Shown one piece after another: positions 44,919 to 54,326 of a stretch of DNA of 64,000 bases. Each line of letters starts with the position of its first letter. The first letter of the stretch is position 1. The notes below the pieces were generated by a model. It did not search any database and was not told where the DNA came from. It saw only the letters and a list, made by a program, of their open reading frames with translations. Origin of the DNA: CAYSXY01 sp964435165 (GTDB lineage Bacteria; Pseudomonadota; Alphaproteobacteria; Rickettsiales; RI-342); contig CAYSXY010000007.1 of the NCBI GenBank assembly GCA_964435165.1, forward strand, positions 1 through 64,000, written 5' to 3'. Position numbers and translations under genes: made by a program.

Positions 44919-46474
44919 TATGCTGCCAACCCCGCTGCCGTGCCTGTGAGCAATGAACGGCCTGTCATCACAGATGGCTGGCTCAGCCCCATGAGCTGTA
45001 AAATCGTTGGCGCCAAATCAGCCAGCTTGCCATCCTCCAAAGCGCCTCCCTCCAATCCCCTGGCCACCAGCAGACACGGTACCGGCCCGGTTGTATGCGC
45101 CGTATGAGGCTGGCCTGTCTCGGGATTGCGCATCATTTCAGCATTGCCGTGATCGGCGGTGACTAGCAACGCGCCGCCTGCTTCACTGACCGCCTGGTGC
45201 AGTCGACCCAGACACTGATCGACCGCTTCCACCGCCTTGATCGCAGCGGTCAGATCGCCGGTATGCCCAACCATATCGGTATTGGCATAATTCACCACTA
45301 TCAGCGCATAATTGCCTGAATGCACGGCATGCACCAGTTGATCGGTTACCTCCGACGCGGCCATTTCCGGTTTCTGGTCATAGGTGGCCACTTTAGGAGA
45401 CGGCACCATGATGCGCTCCTCACCGTCAAATTCTTCTTCACGCCCGCCATTGAGAAAAAAAGTCACATGGGCATATTTCTCCGTCTCAGCAATACGCAAT
45501 TGTCTGAGCCCGGCTTTGGCCACCATCTCGCCCAAGCTGTTATCCAATTCTTCCGGCGGAAACAATATGGCATACTGCTGTGCCAGTTCGGTTGAATATT
45601 CGGTCATTGCCGCAGCAGCGGCCCAGCCTGGCATGGACGGCCGGGCAAATCCGTCAAACGCATCATCCAACAGTGCATGCGACAGTTCGCGGGCCCGATC
45701 AGCCCGAAAATTGGCCATCAGCCAGCCATCGCCCTCTTTAACACCTGCATAATCACCGATCACGGCTGGAATGACGAATTCATCGGTTACCTTATTCGCG
45801 TAGGATGTGTCTATGGCCTGCGCTGTTGATGCAAAGCGGGTACCTTCCGCCCGAACAATCGCTCGCCATGCCTGTTCTACTCTATCCCAGCGCTGATCGC
45901 GATCCATAGCATAATAACGCCCAAGCACGCTTGCCACTTTCACATTGGAAAGCGGTGCCATTTCACGTTCGAGCTCAGCAAGATAATCTGCGGCGCTTTG
46001 CGGGGGGGTATCCCGCCCATCCAAAAAAGCATGAATCGCCACCGGCACACCTGCCTCATCGATCACGCGCGCCAGCGCCGCTATATGACGCTGATGGGCA
46101 TGCACCCCACCCGGAGAAAGTAAGCCGCCCAGATGTGCCGCTCCGCCGCTACGCTTCAGCGCATCAATGAATGTCTTCAGCCTGGAGTTCTGTGCGAGCG
46201 AACCATCTGTCACGGCCTTATCGATACGCGGGAGATCCTGCAATACGACACGGCCACATCCGATATTCATATGCCCAACCTCGGAATTACCCATCTGGCC
46301 CTCCGGCAACCCCACCTCCCGTCCGGATGTCAGCAGCTGGCTACGCAAGCCGGTCTGGGTCAGTGCGTCCCAATGGGGCGTATCAGCACGGCTGATGGCA
46401 TTGTCATCCCCATCCGGCGCATCGCCCCACCCATCGAGAATGCATAAGACAATCGGCTGATAGCTTTGAGACAT
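44918..46474 (-). CDS. gpmI: 2,3-bisphosphoglycerate-independent phosphoglycerate mutase
   Basis: This Mn-dependent glycolytic mutase has 518 residues. LCILDGWGDAPDGDDNAI lies at the N-terminus, and the phosphorylated Ser64 lies in GNSEVGHMNIGCGRVVLQD. Metal-binding stretches NYANTDMVGHTG and TADHGNAEMM follow. It lies between rlmH and the EnvC-like gene, as in other alphaproteobacteria. Confidence 0.96.
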   Translation of the reverse strand: MSQSYQPIVLCILDGWGDAPDGDDNAISRADTPHWDALTQTGLRSQLLTSGREVGLPEGQMGNSEVGHMNIGCGRVVLQDLPRIDKAVTDGSLAQNSRLKTFIDALKRSGGAAHLGGLLSPGGVHAHQRHIAALARVIDEAGVPVAIHAFLDGRDTPPQSAADYLAELEREMAPLSNVKVASVLGRYYAMDRDQRWDRVEQAWRAIVRAEGTRFASTAQAIDTSYANKVTDEFVIPAVIGDYAGVKEGDGWLMANFRADRARELSHALLDDAFDGFARPSMPGWAAAAAMTEYSTELAQQYAILFPPEELDNSLGEMVAKAGLRQLRIAETEKYAHVTFFLNGGREEEFDGEERIMVPSPKVATYDQKPEMAASEVTDQLVHAVHSGNYALIVVNYANTDMVGHTGDLTAAIKAVEAVDQCLGRLHQAVSEAGGALLVTADHGNAEMMRNPETGQPHTAHTTGPVPCLLVARGLEGGALEDGKLADLAPTILQLMGLSQPSVMTGRSLLTGTAAGLAA

Positions 46475-46570
46475 AAGATACCTGCATTTTTATGTGATCT
46501 TGTCGTGGCGGCATCATGCCGAAAAATGATGCCTTCCGCAATGGTCTCAAACCGAGCGACCTAATGGCAG

Positions 46571-47029
46571 TCAGGCCCGATGATAGGGATGACCCACATG
46601 GAGTGTCCAAGCGCGGTAGAGTTGTTCCGCCAGCATCGCGCGCGCCAGCAGATGAGGCCATGTCATTTTGCCCAGTGAAAGCAACACATCACTTTGTTGA
46701 CGTAATGCAGATGAATGCCCGTCAGCCCCACCGATACAAAAACCTATGCGCCGATATCCTTCATCACGATAGCGCATCAATGCATCCGCCAGTTGCTGGC
46801 TCGACCATGCGCTTCCACCTTCATCCAGCGCGGCCCGGATATCACATGGCTCTGTTACGCGGAGCAACCAGTCCGATTCTGCCTGTTGCAAGGCCGATCC
46901 GGTCAGTTTACGCGGTGATGTATGTTCTTTGAGGGTGATGTTCCATCCACAGCGAGACACATAGTGTTGATAGAGGGATTCTTCCGGGGATGAACGCCCC
47001 TTCCCAATGGCAGCGATAACCAGCTCCAT
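46571..47029 (-). CDS. rlmH: 23S rRNA pseudouridine-1915 N3-methyltransferase
   Basis: RlmH is a SPOUT methyltransferase that modifies helix 69 of 23S rRNA. The 152-residue product has the SAM-binding IGFCIGGADGHSSALRQQ and the conserved C-terminus LAEQLYRAWTLHVGHPYHRA. It follows rsfS, a conserved pairing. Confidence 0.95.
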   Translation of the reverse strand: MELVIAAIGKGRSSPEESLYQHYVSRCGWNITLKEHTSPRKLTGSALQQAESDWLLRVTEPCDIRAALDEGGSAWSSQQLADALMRYRDEGYRRIGFCIGGADGHSSALRQQSDVLLSLGKMTWPHLLARAMLAEQLYRAWTLHVGHPYHRA

Positions 47030-47146
47030 ATGCTTTTCTTTCGTCTCACTGCACTAGACGTACAAACTGGCTGTAGCGACGATGACCGCCGCTTCACACA
47101 GCCACCTGCACGACTACCTCACTGTTATTGTGAAAACAGCGTGTGA

Positions 47147-47515
47147 TTAAGCCGTTGCGCCAATACGTACCGCTTCATCCATCTCATCCGGCACGGGCAC
47201 ACCCCACATTTTTTCAAGGTTGTAAAACGCTCGCATTTCTGGACGGAACAAATGCACCACGCAATGGATAGTATCGACCAGCACCCAATCGCACTGCTCG
47301 AGTCCTTCCGTCTGCACCTGATTATGTCCGGAAATGTGGAGTTTTTGCTCAACCTTGTCAGCCAGGGCGGCTACATGCCGGGTCGATGTACCTGAGGCGA
47401 TCACCATGTAATCCGCAATATCGCTTTTACCGCGCAGATCGATTGTGACGATGTCCTCGGCCTTGGCATCTTCAAGCGCATCCACAATCGTGGCTTGCAC
47501 TTGCTCTGCCGTCAT
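47147..47515 (-). CDS. rsfS: Ribosome silencing factor
   Basis: RsfS binds L14 and blocks subunit joining in starved cells. The 122-residue product contains VTIDLRGKSDIADYMVIASG, HVAALADKVEQKL and WVLVDTIHCVVHLF, all family hallmarks. The start at 47515 is chosen because the upstream 61 codons of the open frame look non-coding and the family starts here. It is downstream of nadD. Confidence 0.95.
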   Translation of the reverse strand: MTAEQVQATIVDALEDAKAEDIVTIDLRGKSDIADYMVIASGTSTRHVAALADKVEQKLHISGHNQVQTEGLEQCDWVLVDTIHCVVHLFRPEMRAFYNLEKMWGVPVPDEMDEAVRIGATA

Positions 47516-47720
47516 GGCCCGGTGATGGTTCGCTATAATTCCCTCCACAGGATAGTAACACGCTATCCTGCCTGACCTCCTGACGCCAGGGGCCCCAGTG
47601 GGCTTGGCATGGATAGATATGACACCACTGTCATACACCCCTATTATGCCTGAAACACCCGTTTTTTCCAAGAAAAAACCGCAAAAACTGTGCTGCACCT
47701 GCTCACCTGACTGCTTTTTC

Positions 47721-48308
47721 CTATTCTTTCCTAAGGGCCGTGCTGGAAGCCGGATGACGTGGCGCCATGATGATACCCCATGCCGGGGGTGCCTGATCAG
47801 CCAGCAGGCGTGCTTTTCGCCCTCTCATACGGTATGGCGCTAATGCCAGTGCGGCCGGGCCGCACACCGCCCGATATAGGTGCGGAGCACGATCAATCAC
47901 GGCTATCGGCACGCGCTCTGCGAGCGCTCGCCACGCCTTCCAACGGTGAAATCCCGCCAGGTTATCTGCCCCCATAATCCAGATGAAATGGATTTTTGGA
48001 TAATGATGCTGTGCAGACCGAATCAGCTCCGCCGTGTAGCGCGTTCCCAGCACGCGCTCCAGTTCCACAACCGCCATATGCGGATGGCGAACCTGCCGAC
48101 GCACTGCCTCCAGCCGTTCCTCATAACGCGCCATTTGCTGTGTCGATTTCAGTGGATTCTGCGGCGAGACCAGCCACCAGATGCGATCCAGCTCTAATGC
48201 CTTGAGTGCGGTTTCCGCCACATGGAGGTGGCCCTCATGCGGCGGATTAAACGACCCGCCGAACAGGCCGATGCGCTGGCCAGGCACCGTAAGCGGAAGG
48301 TGTATCAT
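47721..48308 (-). CDS. nadD: Nicotinate-nucleotide adenylyltransferase
   Basis: NadD makes nicotinate adenine dinucleotide in NAD synthesis. The 195-residue product has GLFGGSFNPPHEGHLHVAETA with the HxGH adenylyltransferase motif and IWWLVSPQNPLK. The late PRHPASSTALR is the usual S-S/T-x-x-R end motif. It is between proA and rsfS. Confidence 0.95.
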   Translation of the reverse strand: MIHLPLTVPGQRIGLFGGSFNPPHEGHLHVAETALKALELDRIWWLVSPQNPLKSTQQMARYEERLEAVRRQVRHPHMAVVELERVLGTRYTAELIRSAQHHYPKIHFIWIMGADNLAGFHRWKAWRALAERVPIAVIDRAPHLYRAVCGPAALALAPYRMRGRKARLLADQAPPAWGIIMAPRHPASSTALRKE

Positions 48309-48335
48309 GAGGCGCCTTTTTCTGACTATGCGCGA

Positions 48336-49616
48336 TCAGGGGCGCGTCTGCCCATCGCCGCGTACGATATATTTATAGGTGGTTAGCTCTGCCGCACCGA
48401 CCGGCCCACGCGCGTGCAGCCGTCCGGTACTGATACCAATCTCCGCACCCATACCGAATTCGCCGCCATCCGCAAACTGGGTCGATGCATTATGCATGAC
48501 AATTGCGCTATCGACTTCAGCCAGAAAAGCGCTGGCGGCCGTTTCATCTTCGGTGATGATACAATCCGTGTGATGCGAACTATAGCGATTCACATGGTCA
48601 ATGGCCTCGCGCTCGCCATCGACCAGCTTGACCGAGATAATAGCATCCAGATATTCCGTGCCCCAATCATCATTGCTGGCCGGTGAAATGCGGTGATCGA
48701 TGGCGCAGCTTTTTTCATCGCCTTTGATTTGGCAATTCTCTGCACTCAACCGATCCACGATGCTGGGCAGCACTGATTCTGCGATATCCCGATCAATCAG
48801 GAGTGATTCCGCCGCGCCGCAAATGCCGGTACGGCGCATTTTGGCATTGCGAATCACCTCCACCGCCTTGTCCGGGTCGGCCGCTTTGTGCACGTATATA
48901 TGGCAATTGCCATCCAGATGCTGCAATGTTGGGATTTTACTTTCCTCCTGTATGCGAGCCGTCAATGATTTACCACCGCGCGGCACAATGACATCAATCA
49001 GGCCGACCATGGTCAACATTTCACCGACGGCTTCTCGATCTGTCGTTGGAATCGATTGCACCGCAGCTTCCGGCAGGCCTGCCTCGCGAATGCCCTGCTG
49101 CATTGCCTCTAAAATCGCCTGCGATGAATGAAAGCTTTCCGACCCGCCGCGCAGGATCGCGGCATTGCCGGATTTCAGACACAAACCTGCCGCATCGGCC
49201 GTGACATTGGGCCGTGATTCATAAATAATACCGATGACGCCCAGCGGCACACTGACACGCGCGATGTTCAGCCCATTCGGACGATCCCACTCAGCCAATC
49301 GCTTGCCGAGTGGATCCGGCAGCGCAGCCACTGCTTCCAGACCGGCCGCCATGGCCTCGACCCGCGCATCATCCAGGCGCAATCGGTCAAGCATCGCTCC
49401 GCTGAGTCCTTTCGCTTCGGCTGCCGCCATGTCCTTTGCATTGGCTTCGCAGATTGCCTTTGTTGCTTCACGCAGGGCCGTTGCTGCATTCTGTAAGGCA
49501 TTGTTGCGTTCTTCTTCTGTACTGACGCTAAGGCGGCGATAGGCGCTACGCGCCGCCTCACCAATGCCTTGCATTATTTCATGCACTGATTCTGTTTTCA
49601 TCGCTGTTACCGTCAT
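48336..49616 (-). CDS. proA: Glutamate-5-semialdehyde dehydrogenase
   Basis: ProA reduces glutamyl phosphate to the semialdehyde in proline synthesis. The 426-residue product has the catalytic Cys in MRRTGICGAAESLLID and VPLGVIGIIYESRPNVTADAAGLCLKSGNA in two family stretches; GEFGMGAEIGIST is typical of the C-terminus. It is downstream of proB. Confidence 0.96.
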   Translation of the reverse strand: MTVTAMKTESVHEIMQGIGEAARSAYRRLSVSTEEERNNALQNAATALREATKAICEANAKDMAAAEAKGLSGAMLDRLRLDDARVEAMAAGLEAVAALPDPLGKRLAEWDRPNGLNIARVSVPLGVIGIIYESRPNVTADAAGLCLKSGNAAILRGGSESFHSSQAILEAMQQGIREAGLPEAAVQSIPTTDREAVGEMLTMVGLIDVIVPRGGKSLTARIQEESKIPTLQHLDGNCHIYVHKAADPDKAVEVIRNAKMRRTGICGAAESLLIDRDIAESVLPSIVDRLSAENCQIKGDEKSCAIDHRISPASNDDWGTEYLDAIISVKLVDGEREAIDHVNRYSSHHTDCIITEDETAASAFLAEVDSAIVMHNASTQFADGGEFGMGAEIGISTGRLHARGPVGAAELTTYKYIVRGDGQTRP

Positions 49617-49640
49617 TTATCGACTCCCTTTTCACATCTA

Positions 49641-50771
49641 TTATCCATTAAACACCAAATCATCACGATGAATCATCGCGCTGCGTGGCTGGTAGCCCAA
49701 TACCGACTCGATACCGTCACCGCGCAACCCGGCAATCTGCACTGCTTCATCGCTGGTGTAGCTACACAGGCCACGCGCCACTTCCAGCCCGCCCTCATCC
49801 AGCACCGCAACCGTCTCACCCCGGGCAAACTGACCCTCTACTCTCACCACGCCCACCGGAAGCAGGCTGTTACCTTCCTGTAAGGCCCGCACGGCGCCTT
49901 CATCGATCACCAGATTGCCCGCCGGCTGCAAGGCACCGGCTATCCATCGCTTGCGCGAAGAAAGCGGATTGCCATGACTGACAAACCAACTACAAGGCGC
50001 TCCATCTTCCAGCTCCTTGAGTGGATGCAGCGCATGGCCATTGGTAATTACCATGTGGCACCCGGCCTGCATTGCCAGCTTGGCGGCCTCAATTTTCGTG
50101 GCCATTCCGCCAGTTCCAACGGCCGTGCGCGCCGTACCGGCCATTGCTTCTATCTCCGGTGTGATGTCAGTAATTTCCGGAATTAATTGTGCCGCAGGGT
50201 TTTGCGATGGGTCTGCCGTGTATAACCCATCAATATCCGACAGTAATACCAGCACATCAGCACTGGCCAGTGAGGCGACCGAAGCCGCCAGCCGGTCATT
50301 ATCGCCGACACGGATACCCTCGGTCGTGACCGAGTCATTTTCATTAATAATCGGCACGACCCCTAACTCCAACAAGGCAAATAGCGCGTTGCGCGCATTC
50401 AGATAGTGCGAACGGATATCTGAATCCTGACGCGTGAGCAGCATTTGGCCCGTGAGCACGCCTTGACGCCCAAAAGCGTCATGATAGGCATGAGCCAACA
50501 CATTCTGGCCGCAAGCCGCCAGCGCCTGCTTTGTCTCTAATGGCAAATCGTGTCCGGAAATATCACGGGGCAAATTGTCGAACTGGCCGCGCCCAAGTGT
50601 CACGGCACCAGAGGAGACCAATATCACTTCGCGCCCGGCATTGCGCCATTCCACGACATCCTGCACCAGCGCGTCCAACCATGGGGTGCGTACATTAAAT
50701 TGATCGTCGGAGATCATGGCACTGCCGAGCTTGACGACAATGCGCGAGGCATCAGAGAGCAAAGACATCAT
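49641..50771 (-). CDS. proB: Glutamate 5-kinase with PUA domain
   Basis: ProB phosphorylates glutamate. The product of about 376 residues has an amino-acid kinase domain (RIVVKLGSAMI at the start, EVILVSSGAVTLGRGQ, PIINENDSV, VGTGGMATKIEAAKLA), then a C-terminal PUA domain (about 275-376, GNLVIDEGAVRALQEGNSLLPVGVV). ATG at 50771 or 50768 is the start; neither has a strong ribosome-binding site. It follows the obgE fusion gene. Confidence 0.95.
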   Translation of the reverse strand: MMSLLSDASRIVVKLGSAMISDDQFNVRTPWLDALVQDVVEWRNAGREVILVSSGAVTLGRGQFDNLPRDISGHDLPLETKQALAACGQNVLAHAYHDAFGRQGVLTGQMLLTRQDSDIRSHYLNARNALFALLELGVVPIINENDSVTTEGIRVGDNDRLAASVASLASADVLVLLSDIDGLYTADPSQNPAAQLIPEITDITPEIEAMAGTARTAVGTGGMATKIEAAKLAMQAGCHMVITNGHALHPLKELEDGAPCSWFVSHGNPLSSRKRWIAGALQPAGNLVIDEGAVRALQEGNSLLPVGVVRVEGQFARGETVAVLDEGGLEVARGLCSYTSDEAVQIAGLRGDGIESVLGYQPRSAMIHRDDLVFNG

Positions 50772-50845
50772 TATACATTTGTGTTCAGTTGATACTAAAG
50801 CTGGGTTTTTTTGCGTAACTTTCAAGGCCTAATCGCGATTTTATA

Positions 50846-52315
50846 TTATGCCTCAACAGAGCCTAGTTTTTTTCGCATTCGCAGGTGTGGAATCCTGGCA
50901 TCCATGAATTCCTCACCCTCACATTCAAACCCATAGCGGGCATAGAAGGGTACGGCATAGGTTTGCGATTCAAGGCACACATCGGTAGCAGATGCCCCCT
51001 TTTCGATATCAGCCAAGATCGTCTCCATCAGCGCCGCCCCCACCCCCTGGCCACGAAAAGCCTTTGCCACTGCCACTCGCTCAATTTTAGCGACTGTGCC
51101 ATGCTCAATCAGCCGAAGGCGCGCGACACCGCACGGCATCTCACCTCGATAAGCCAGATAGTGCTGTGTCCCCGTTTTTTCGTCTTCATCATCCCACTCT
51201 TCTTCCGGTAACACTCCCTGCTCCTCGATGAAGACCTGTCGACGGATAGTGAACGCATCTTCCCGCTCCTTTTTATTGGCTGCCTGCTTGACGGTAATGT
51301 CAGGCTGCGCCGCTTCCTGGCGGGCGCGACGACATGCCTCAATATGGCTGCGCATCTCACGCAACACCGGCTCAACCCCCCGCTGCGTCGCACCGGACAG
51401 CAACCATACGGGCTTGCCGCTATGCGCTTCGAGCTCAGCCTTAAGCTCTTGCGCCAAATCGTCGAGCACGTCGCTTTTGTTCAGGCCAATGATCATCGGC
51501 TTATCTATCAGCCCATGACCATATGCCTCAAGCTCCTGCAATACCGTATCATAATCGGCACAGATATCCTGACCCGAACCATCGATGAGATGCAGCAAGA
51601 CGCCGCAACGCTCGATATGGCCTAGAAACCGATCTCCCAAGCCTGTGCCCTCGTGTGCACCGGCGATGAGACCAGGAATGTCGGCCAGCACAAAGCTGTA
51701 ATCATCAATCCGCACCACGCCCAATTGTGGCACCAATGTCGTGAACGGATAATCCGCAATTTTCGGCTTAGCGCGGCTCACCGCTGCCAGAAACGTGGAC
51801 TTTCCGGCATTTGGCAGCCCCACCAGCCCGGCATCTGACAGTAATTTTAACCGAAGCCATATCGTCGCCTGTTCCATCGCCTCGCCCGGTGTTGCCATGC
51901 GTGGCGCCCGGTTGGTCGAGCTTTTGAAATGGACATTACCCAGCCCCCCTTCGCCTCCGCGCAGCAGGCGGATCGTCTCACCAGGCCGCACCATATCGGC
52001 GAGCAGCACCTCTTTCGACTCATCGAGAATCTGGGTGCCGACCGGCACGTTGATTGTGATGTCCTCGCCCTTGGCACCATGACAGTTACTGCCTTCGCCG
52101 TGACGGCCACGCCCCGCTTTGAAATGCTGGCGAAAACGAAAGTCGATCAGGGTGTTCAGGCTATCATCGGCCTGCACATAGACATGACCGCCACGCCCGC
52201 CATCTCCGCCATTCGGTCCGCCCTTGGGAATATTACGCTCGCGGCGAAAGCTGGCACAGCCATTGCCTCCCGCTCCGCTTTGTACATATATCTTCGCTTC
52301 GTCTAAAAACTGCAT
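50846..52315 (-). CDS. obgE: GTPase ObgE fused to a C-terminal GNAT acetyltransferase domain
   Basis: The 489-residue product has two recognisable parts. Residues 1-158 are the glycine-rich Obg fold and 160-330 the G domain (GLPNAGKST at 166-174, DIPG at 212-215, NKSD at 279-282). Residues 340-489 are a GNAT domain with FTIRRQVFIEEQGV and the acetyl-CoA loop RGQGVG at 421-426, ending in FYARYGFECEGEEFMD. Typical ObgE is about 340-350 residues; E. coli ObgE has a different C-terminal tail. In several alphaproteobacteria a separate GNAT gene lies next to obgE, so gene fusion is the likely origin. No stop or frame change is seen at the junction. Confidence 0.93.
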   Translation of the reverse strand: MQFLDEAKIYVQSGAGGNGCASFRRERNIPKGGPNGGDGGRGGHVYVQADDSLNTLIDFRFRQHFKAGRGRHGEGSNCHGAKGEDITINVPVGTQILDESKEVLLADMVRPGETIRLLRGGEGGLGNVHFKSSTNRAPRMATPGEAMEQATIWLRLKLLSDAGLVGLPNAGKSTFLAAVSRAKPKIADYPFTTLVPQLGVVRIDDYSFVLADIPGLIAGAHEGTGLGDRFLGHIERCGVLLHLIDGSGQDICADYDTVLQELEAYGHGLIDKPMIIGLNKSDVLDDLAQELKAELEAHSGKPVWLLSGATQRGVEPVLREMRSHIEACRRARQEAAQPDITVKQAANKKEREDAFTIRRQVFIEEQGVLPEEEWDDEDEKTGTQHYLAYRGEMPCGVARLRLIEHGTVAKIERVAVAKAFRGQGVGAALMETILADIEKGASATDVCLESQTYAVPFYARYGFECEGEEFMDARIPHLRMRKKLGSVEA

Positions 52316-52371
52316 CTTCGTTCCGATATTTTGATCGTATCATTGCTGCCGCGGCGCTCGTTGCCGCTAAT

Positions 52372-52527
52372 ACCCATTATTTCCTGACCCATTATTTNNN
52401 NNNNNNNNNNNNNNNNNNNNNNNNNNNNNNNNNNNNNNNNNNNNNNNNNNNNNNNNNNNNNNNNNNNNNNNNNNNNNNNNNNNNNNNNNNNNNNNNNACC
52501 CATTATTTCCTGACCCATTATTTCCTG
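52372..52527. repeat. Tandem 15-bp repeat array containing a 100-N gap
   Basis: Units of ACCCATTATTTCCTG are visible at 52372-52386, in part at 52387-52397, and at 52498-52512 and 52513-52527. The 100 N at 52398-52497 replace an unknown number of units. Near-inverted sequences GATCGTATCA (about 52333) and TGATATGATCG (52526-52536) flank the array. The length is likely variable between strains. Confidence 0.85.
52398..52497. other. Assembly gap, 100 N
   Basis: Exactly 100 N inside a tandem repeat. The array was probably collapsed or unresolved in assembly, so the real length is not known. Confidence 0.95.
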
Positions 52528-52663
52528 ATATGATCGTTATTAAGCGTTGCGTCATAACAAAAAATATGTATGTTACCTAGCTCTTTTACGAAGGGTCGGC
52601 GTGAACATAAAGATGACATGATGCGCCGAAGAGGTAAAAACAATAGATGAAGTAGGATTAATT

Positions 52664-53014
52664 ATGCCGCTTTACGAAAGCACGTTCATCGCCCGTCAGG
52701 ATATTGCTCAGTCCGACGTTGAAAAGATTTCAGCCGATTTGAGTTCGATTATTGAAGAAGGCAAAGGTAAGGTCGTCAAAACTGAATATTGGGGATTGCG
52801 CAACCTTGCTTATAAAATCAATAAAAACCGCAAAGGCCATTATGGTTTTCTCGGCATTGATGCTCCCGTTGATGCAATCAAAGAAATGGAGCGCAAACTG
52901 CGCCTGAATGAAGATGTGATTCGCACCATGACCATCAGGGTTGATGCGATTGAAGACGACCAGAGCGCGCCGTTGCAAACAGGTAGCCGCTACGACAAAG
53001 AAGGAACGAAATAA
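52664..53014 (+). CDS. rpsF: 30S ribosomal protein S6
   Basis: The 116-residue product has the S6 core MPLYESTFIARQDI and WGLRNLAYKINKNRKGHYGFLGI, with a short polar tail. AGGA lies before the ATG. The stop overlaps the rpsR start by one base. Confidence 0.96.
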   Translation: MPLYESTFIARQDIAQSDVEKISADLSSIIEEGKGKVVKTEYWGLRNLAYKINKNRKGHYGFLGIDAPVDAIKEMERKLRLNEDVIRTMTIRVDAIEDDQSAPLQTGSRYDKEGTK

Positions 53015-53265
53015 TGAGCGCTTCTGCGAAACCACAATCCTCCCGCCGCGTATTTTTTCGCCGTCGTAAAACCTGCCCGTTATCCGGGTCTAATGCGCCG
53101 GTTATTGATTATAAAGATACAAAACTGCTTTCGCGTTTTATTTCCGAACGCGGTAAAATCATGCCAAGCCGTATTACGGCTGTGTCGGCAAAGAAGCAAC
53201 GCGAGCTGGCCCGTGCCATTAAGCGTGCCCGCGCTATCGCTCTGCTTCCTTATGTTGATAGCTAA
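53014..53265 (+). CDS. rpsR: 30S ribosomal protein S18
   Basis: The 83-residue product contains IDYKDTKLLSRFISERGKI and the Arg-rich AKKQRELARAIKRARAIALLPY, both standard S18. It is coupled to rpsF (TAATG) with AAGGA upstream. Confidence 0.96.
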   Translation: MSASAKPQSSRRVFFRRRKTCPLSGSNAPVIDYKDTKLLSRFISERGKIMPSRITAVSAKKQRELARAIKRARAIALLPYVDS

Positions 53266-53307
53266 GAATCGCTATCGCATTATCACATATTACAGGTTGA
53301 TCTAACC

Positions 53308-54294
53308 ATGCGCTCTGCCCCGCTCTCATTATTCATTGCCGGGGTGTCCAGCGCAGTATTGTATCTTGTTGGCGGCAGTGCTAATTCCATGCTCGCTGCT
53401 TTGCCCATGATGCTGTTGATGCCTGCCTTTCCTCTGTTCTGGGTCGGATTCCAGCATGGAGCACGGCTGGCCGGCCTCAGCGCTCTTATCGCATTACTCA
53501 TCATTGCGCCCTATGCTTCCGCGCCTGCGCTTGGAGTCTATGTGGCATTGATTGCCGTACCGTCTTTTCTCTTTATCTGGCGGTTTCTTCATCCGCTGGG
53601 CATCGTTCAGACCCAGGAGCCTTCTGCCGATGATCATAGTGTGAACGCACTGATTGTCTGGACACCGCTCTCGCATATTTTGCTTACAGTGGTGTATGCC
53701 GCCTGCCTCGCTGCAATCTTCACTGCCCTCTGGCTGGCCGGCCAACCACAGGAATCGAGCGATTATACCGGCATGCAGGGCTATGTGTATGGTGTTATTA
53801 TGGAGGTGATCAGTCAAAGCGTGGTGCAGCCTGAGATGGCCAATGCCATGCATCAGGAAGCGGAAAGCCTCACCTATATGCTGCCTGCCGGCATGATCTG
53901 GTTCACCATGAGCCTGCTCACCGTCAATGGCTGGCTGGCTCACCGGCTCGTATCCGCAAGCGGTCAACCGCTGCGGCCGGTTTTTCATGCCGATAATGCC
54001 CAATTGCCTCCATCATTGCTGGCTGCTTTATGTCTTGCCGGACTGGCCGCTTTTATCGGCGGGCCAGTCATTGCGTATTTAGGGCAGTTGACTTTTTTGC
54101 TGCTCCTGCTCCCCTATTTCTTCTCAGCCATGTTTGCCGTGCACCGCACGATGCAACACTGGCCGATGAAGGAAGTCTGGCTCACCGGCCTATATGGTCT
54201 GAGCCTGCTGGTATTCTGGCCAGCATTGTGTATCGCCGTCTATGCCGTGCTGAAGCACTGCCTGTCGGTGGGACGAACCCTAACCTCTGTCTAA
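53308..54294 (+). CDS. DUF2232 family membrane protein
   Basis: The 328-residue product has about eight hydrophobic helices and no catalytic motif. Position between rpsR and rplI is the usual place of DUF2232 proteins in alphaproteobacteria. Function is not known; it may be a transport- or envelope-related component. It is 42 bases after rpsR on the same strand. Confidence 0.85.
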   Translation: MRSAPLSLFIAGVSSAVLYLVGGSANSMLAALPMMLLMPAFPLFWVGFQHGARLAGLSALIALLIIAPYASAPALGVYVALIAVPSFLFIWRFLHPLGIVQTQEPSADDHSVNALIVWTPLSHILLTVVYAACLAAIFTALWLAGQPQESSDYTGMQGYVYGVIMEVISQSVVQPEMANAMHQEAESLTYMLPAGMIWFTMSLLTVNGWLAHRLVSASGQPLRPVFHADNAQLPPSLLAALCLAGLAAFIGGPVIAYLGQLTFLLLLLPYFFSAMFAVHRTMQHWPMKEVWLTGLYGLSLLVFWPALCIAVYAVLKHCLSVGRTLTSV

Positions 54295-54326
54295 AGGCGG
54301 AGACAATTTGATAAAGGATCATAATC

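Larger units (their letters stand above)
52316..52663. promoter_or_regulatory. Divergent region between obgE and rpsF with 15-bp tandem array and gap
   Basis: This stretch must hold promoters for both directions. It contains a tandem array of ACCCATTATTTCCTG units broken by a 100-N gap, and a possible plus-strand promoter TTGCGT (52547-52552) to TATGTT (52569-52574) with a 16-base spacer. It has no gene. Confidence 0.55.

Noticed and set aside
46510..46533. Eight-pair stem GGCATCAT/ATGATGCC between gpmI and rlmH
   Set aside because: No T run follows on the minus strand, so it is not a convincing terminator, and no second copy was found.
52303..52555. Two frames through the tandem array giving MGQE- or NNGSG-type repeats
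   Set aside because: They arise because the 15-bp unit is a multiple of three and lacks stops in two frames; the N gap makes continuity meaningless.
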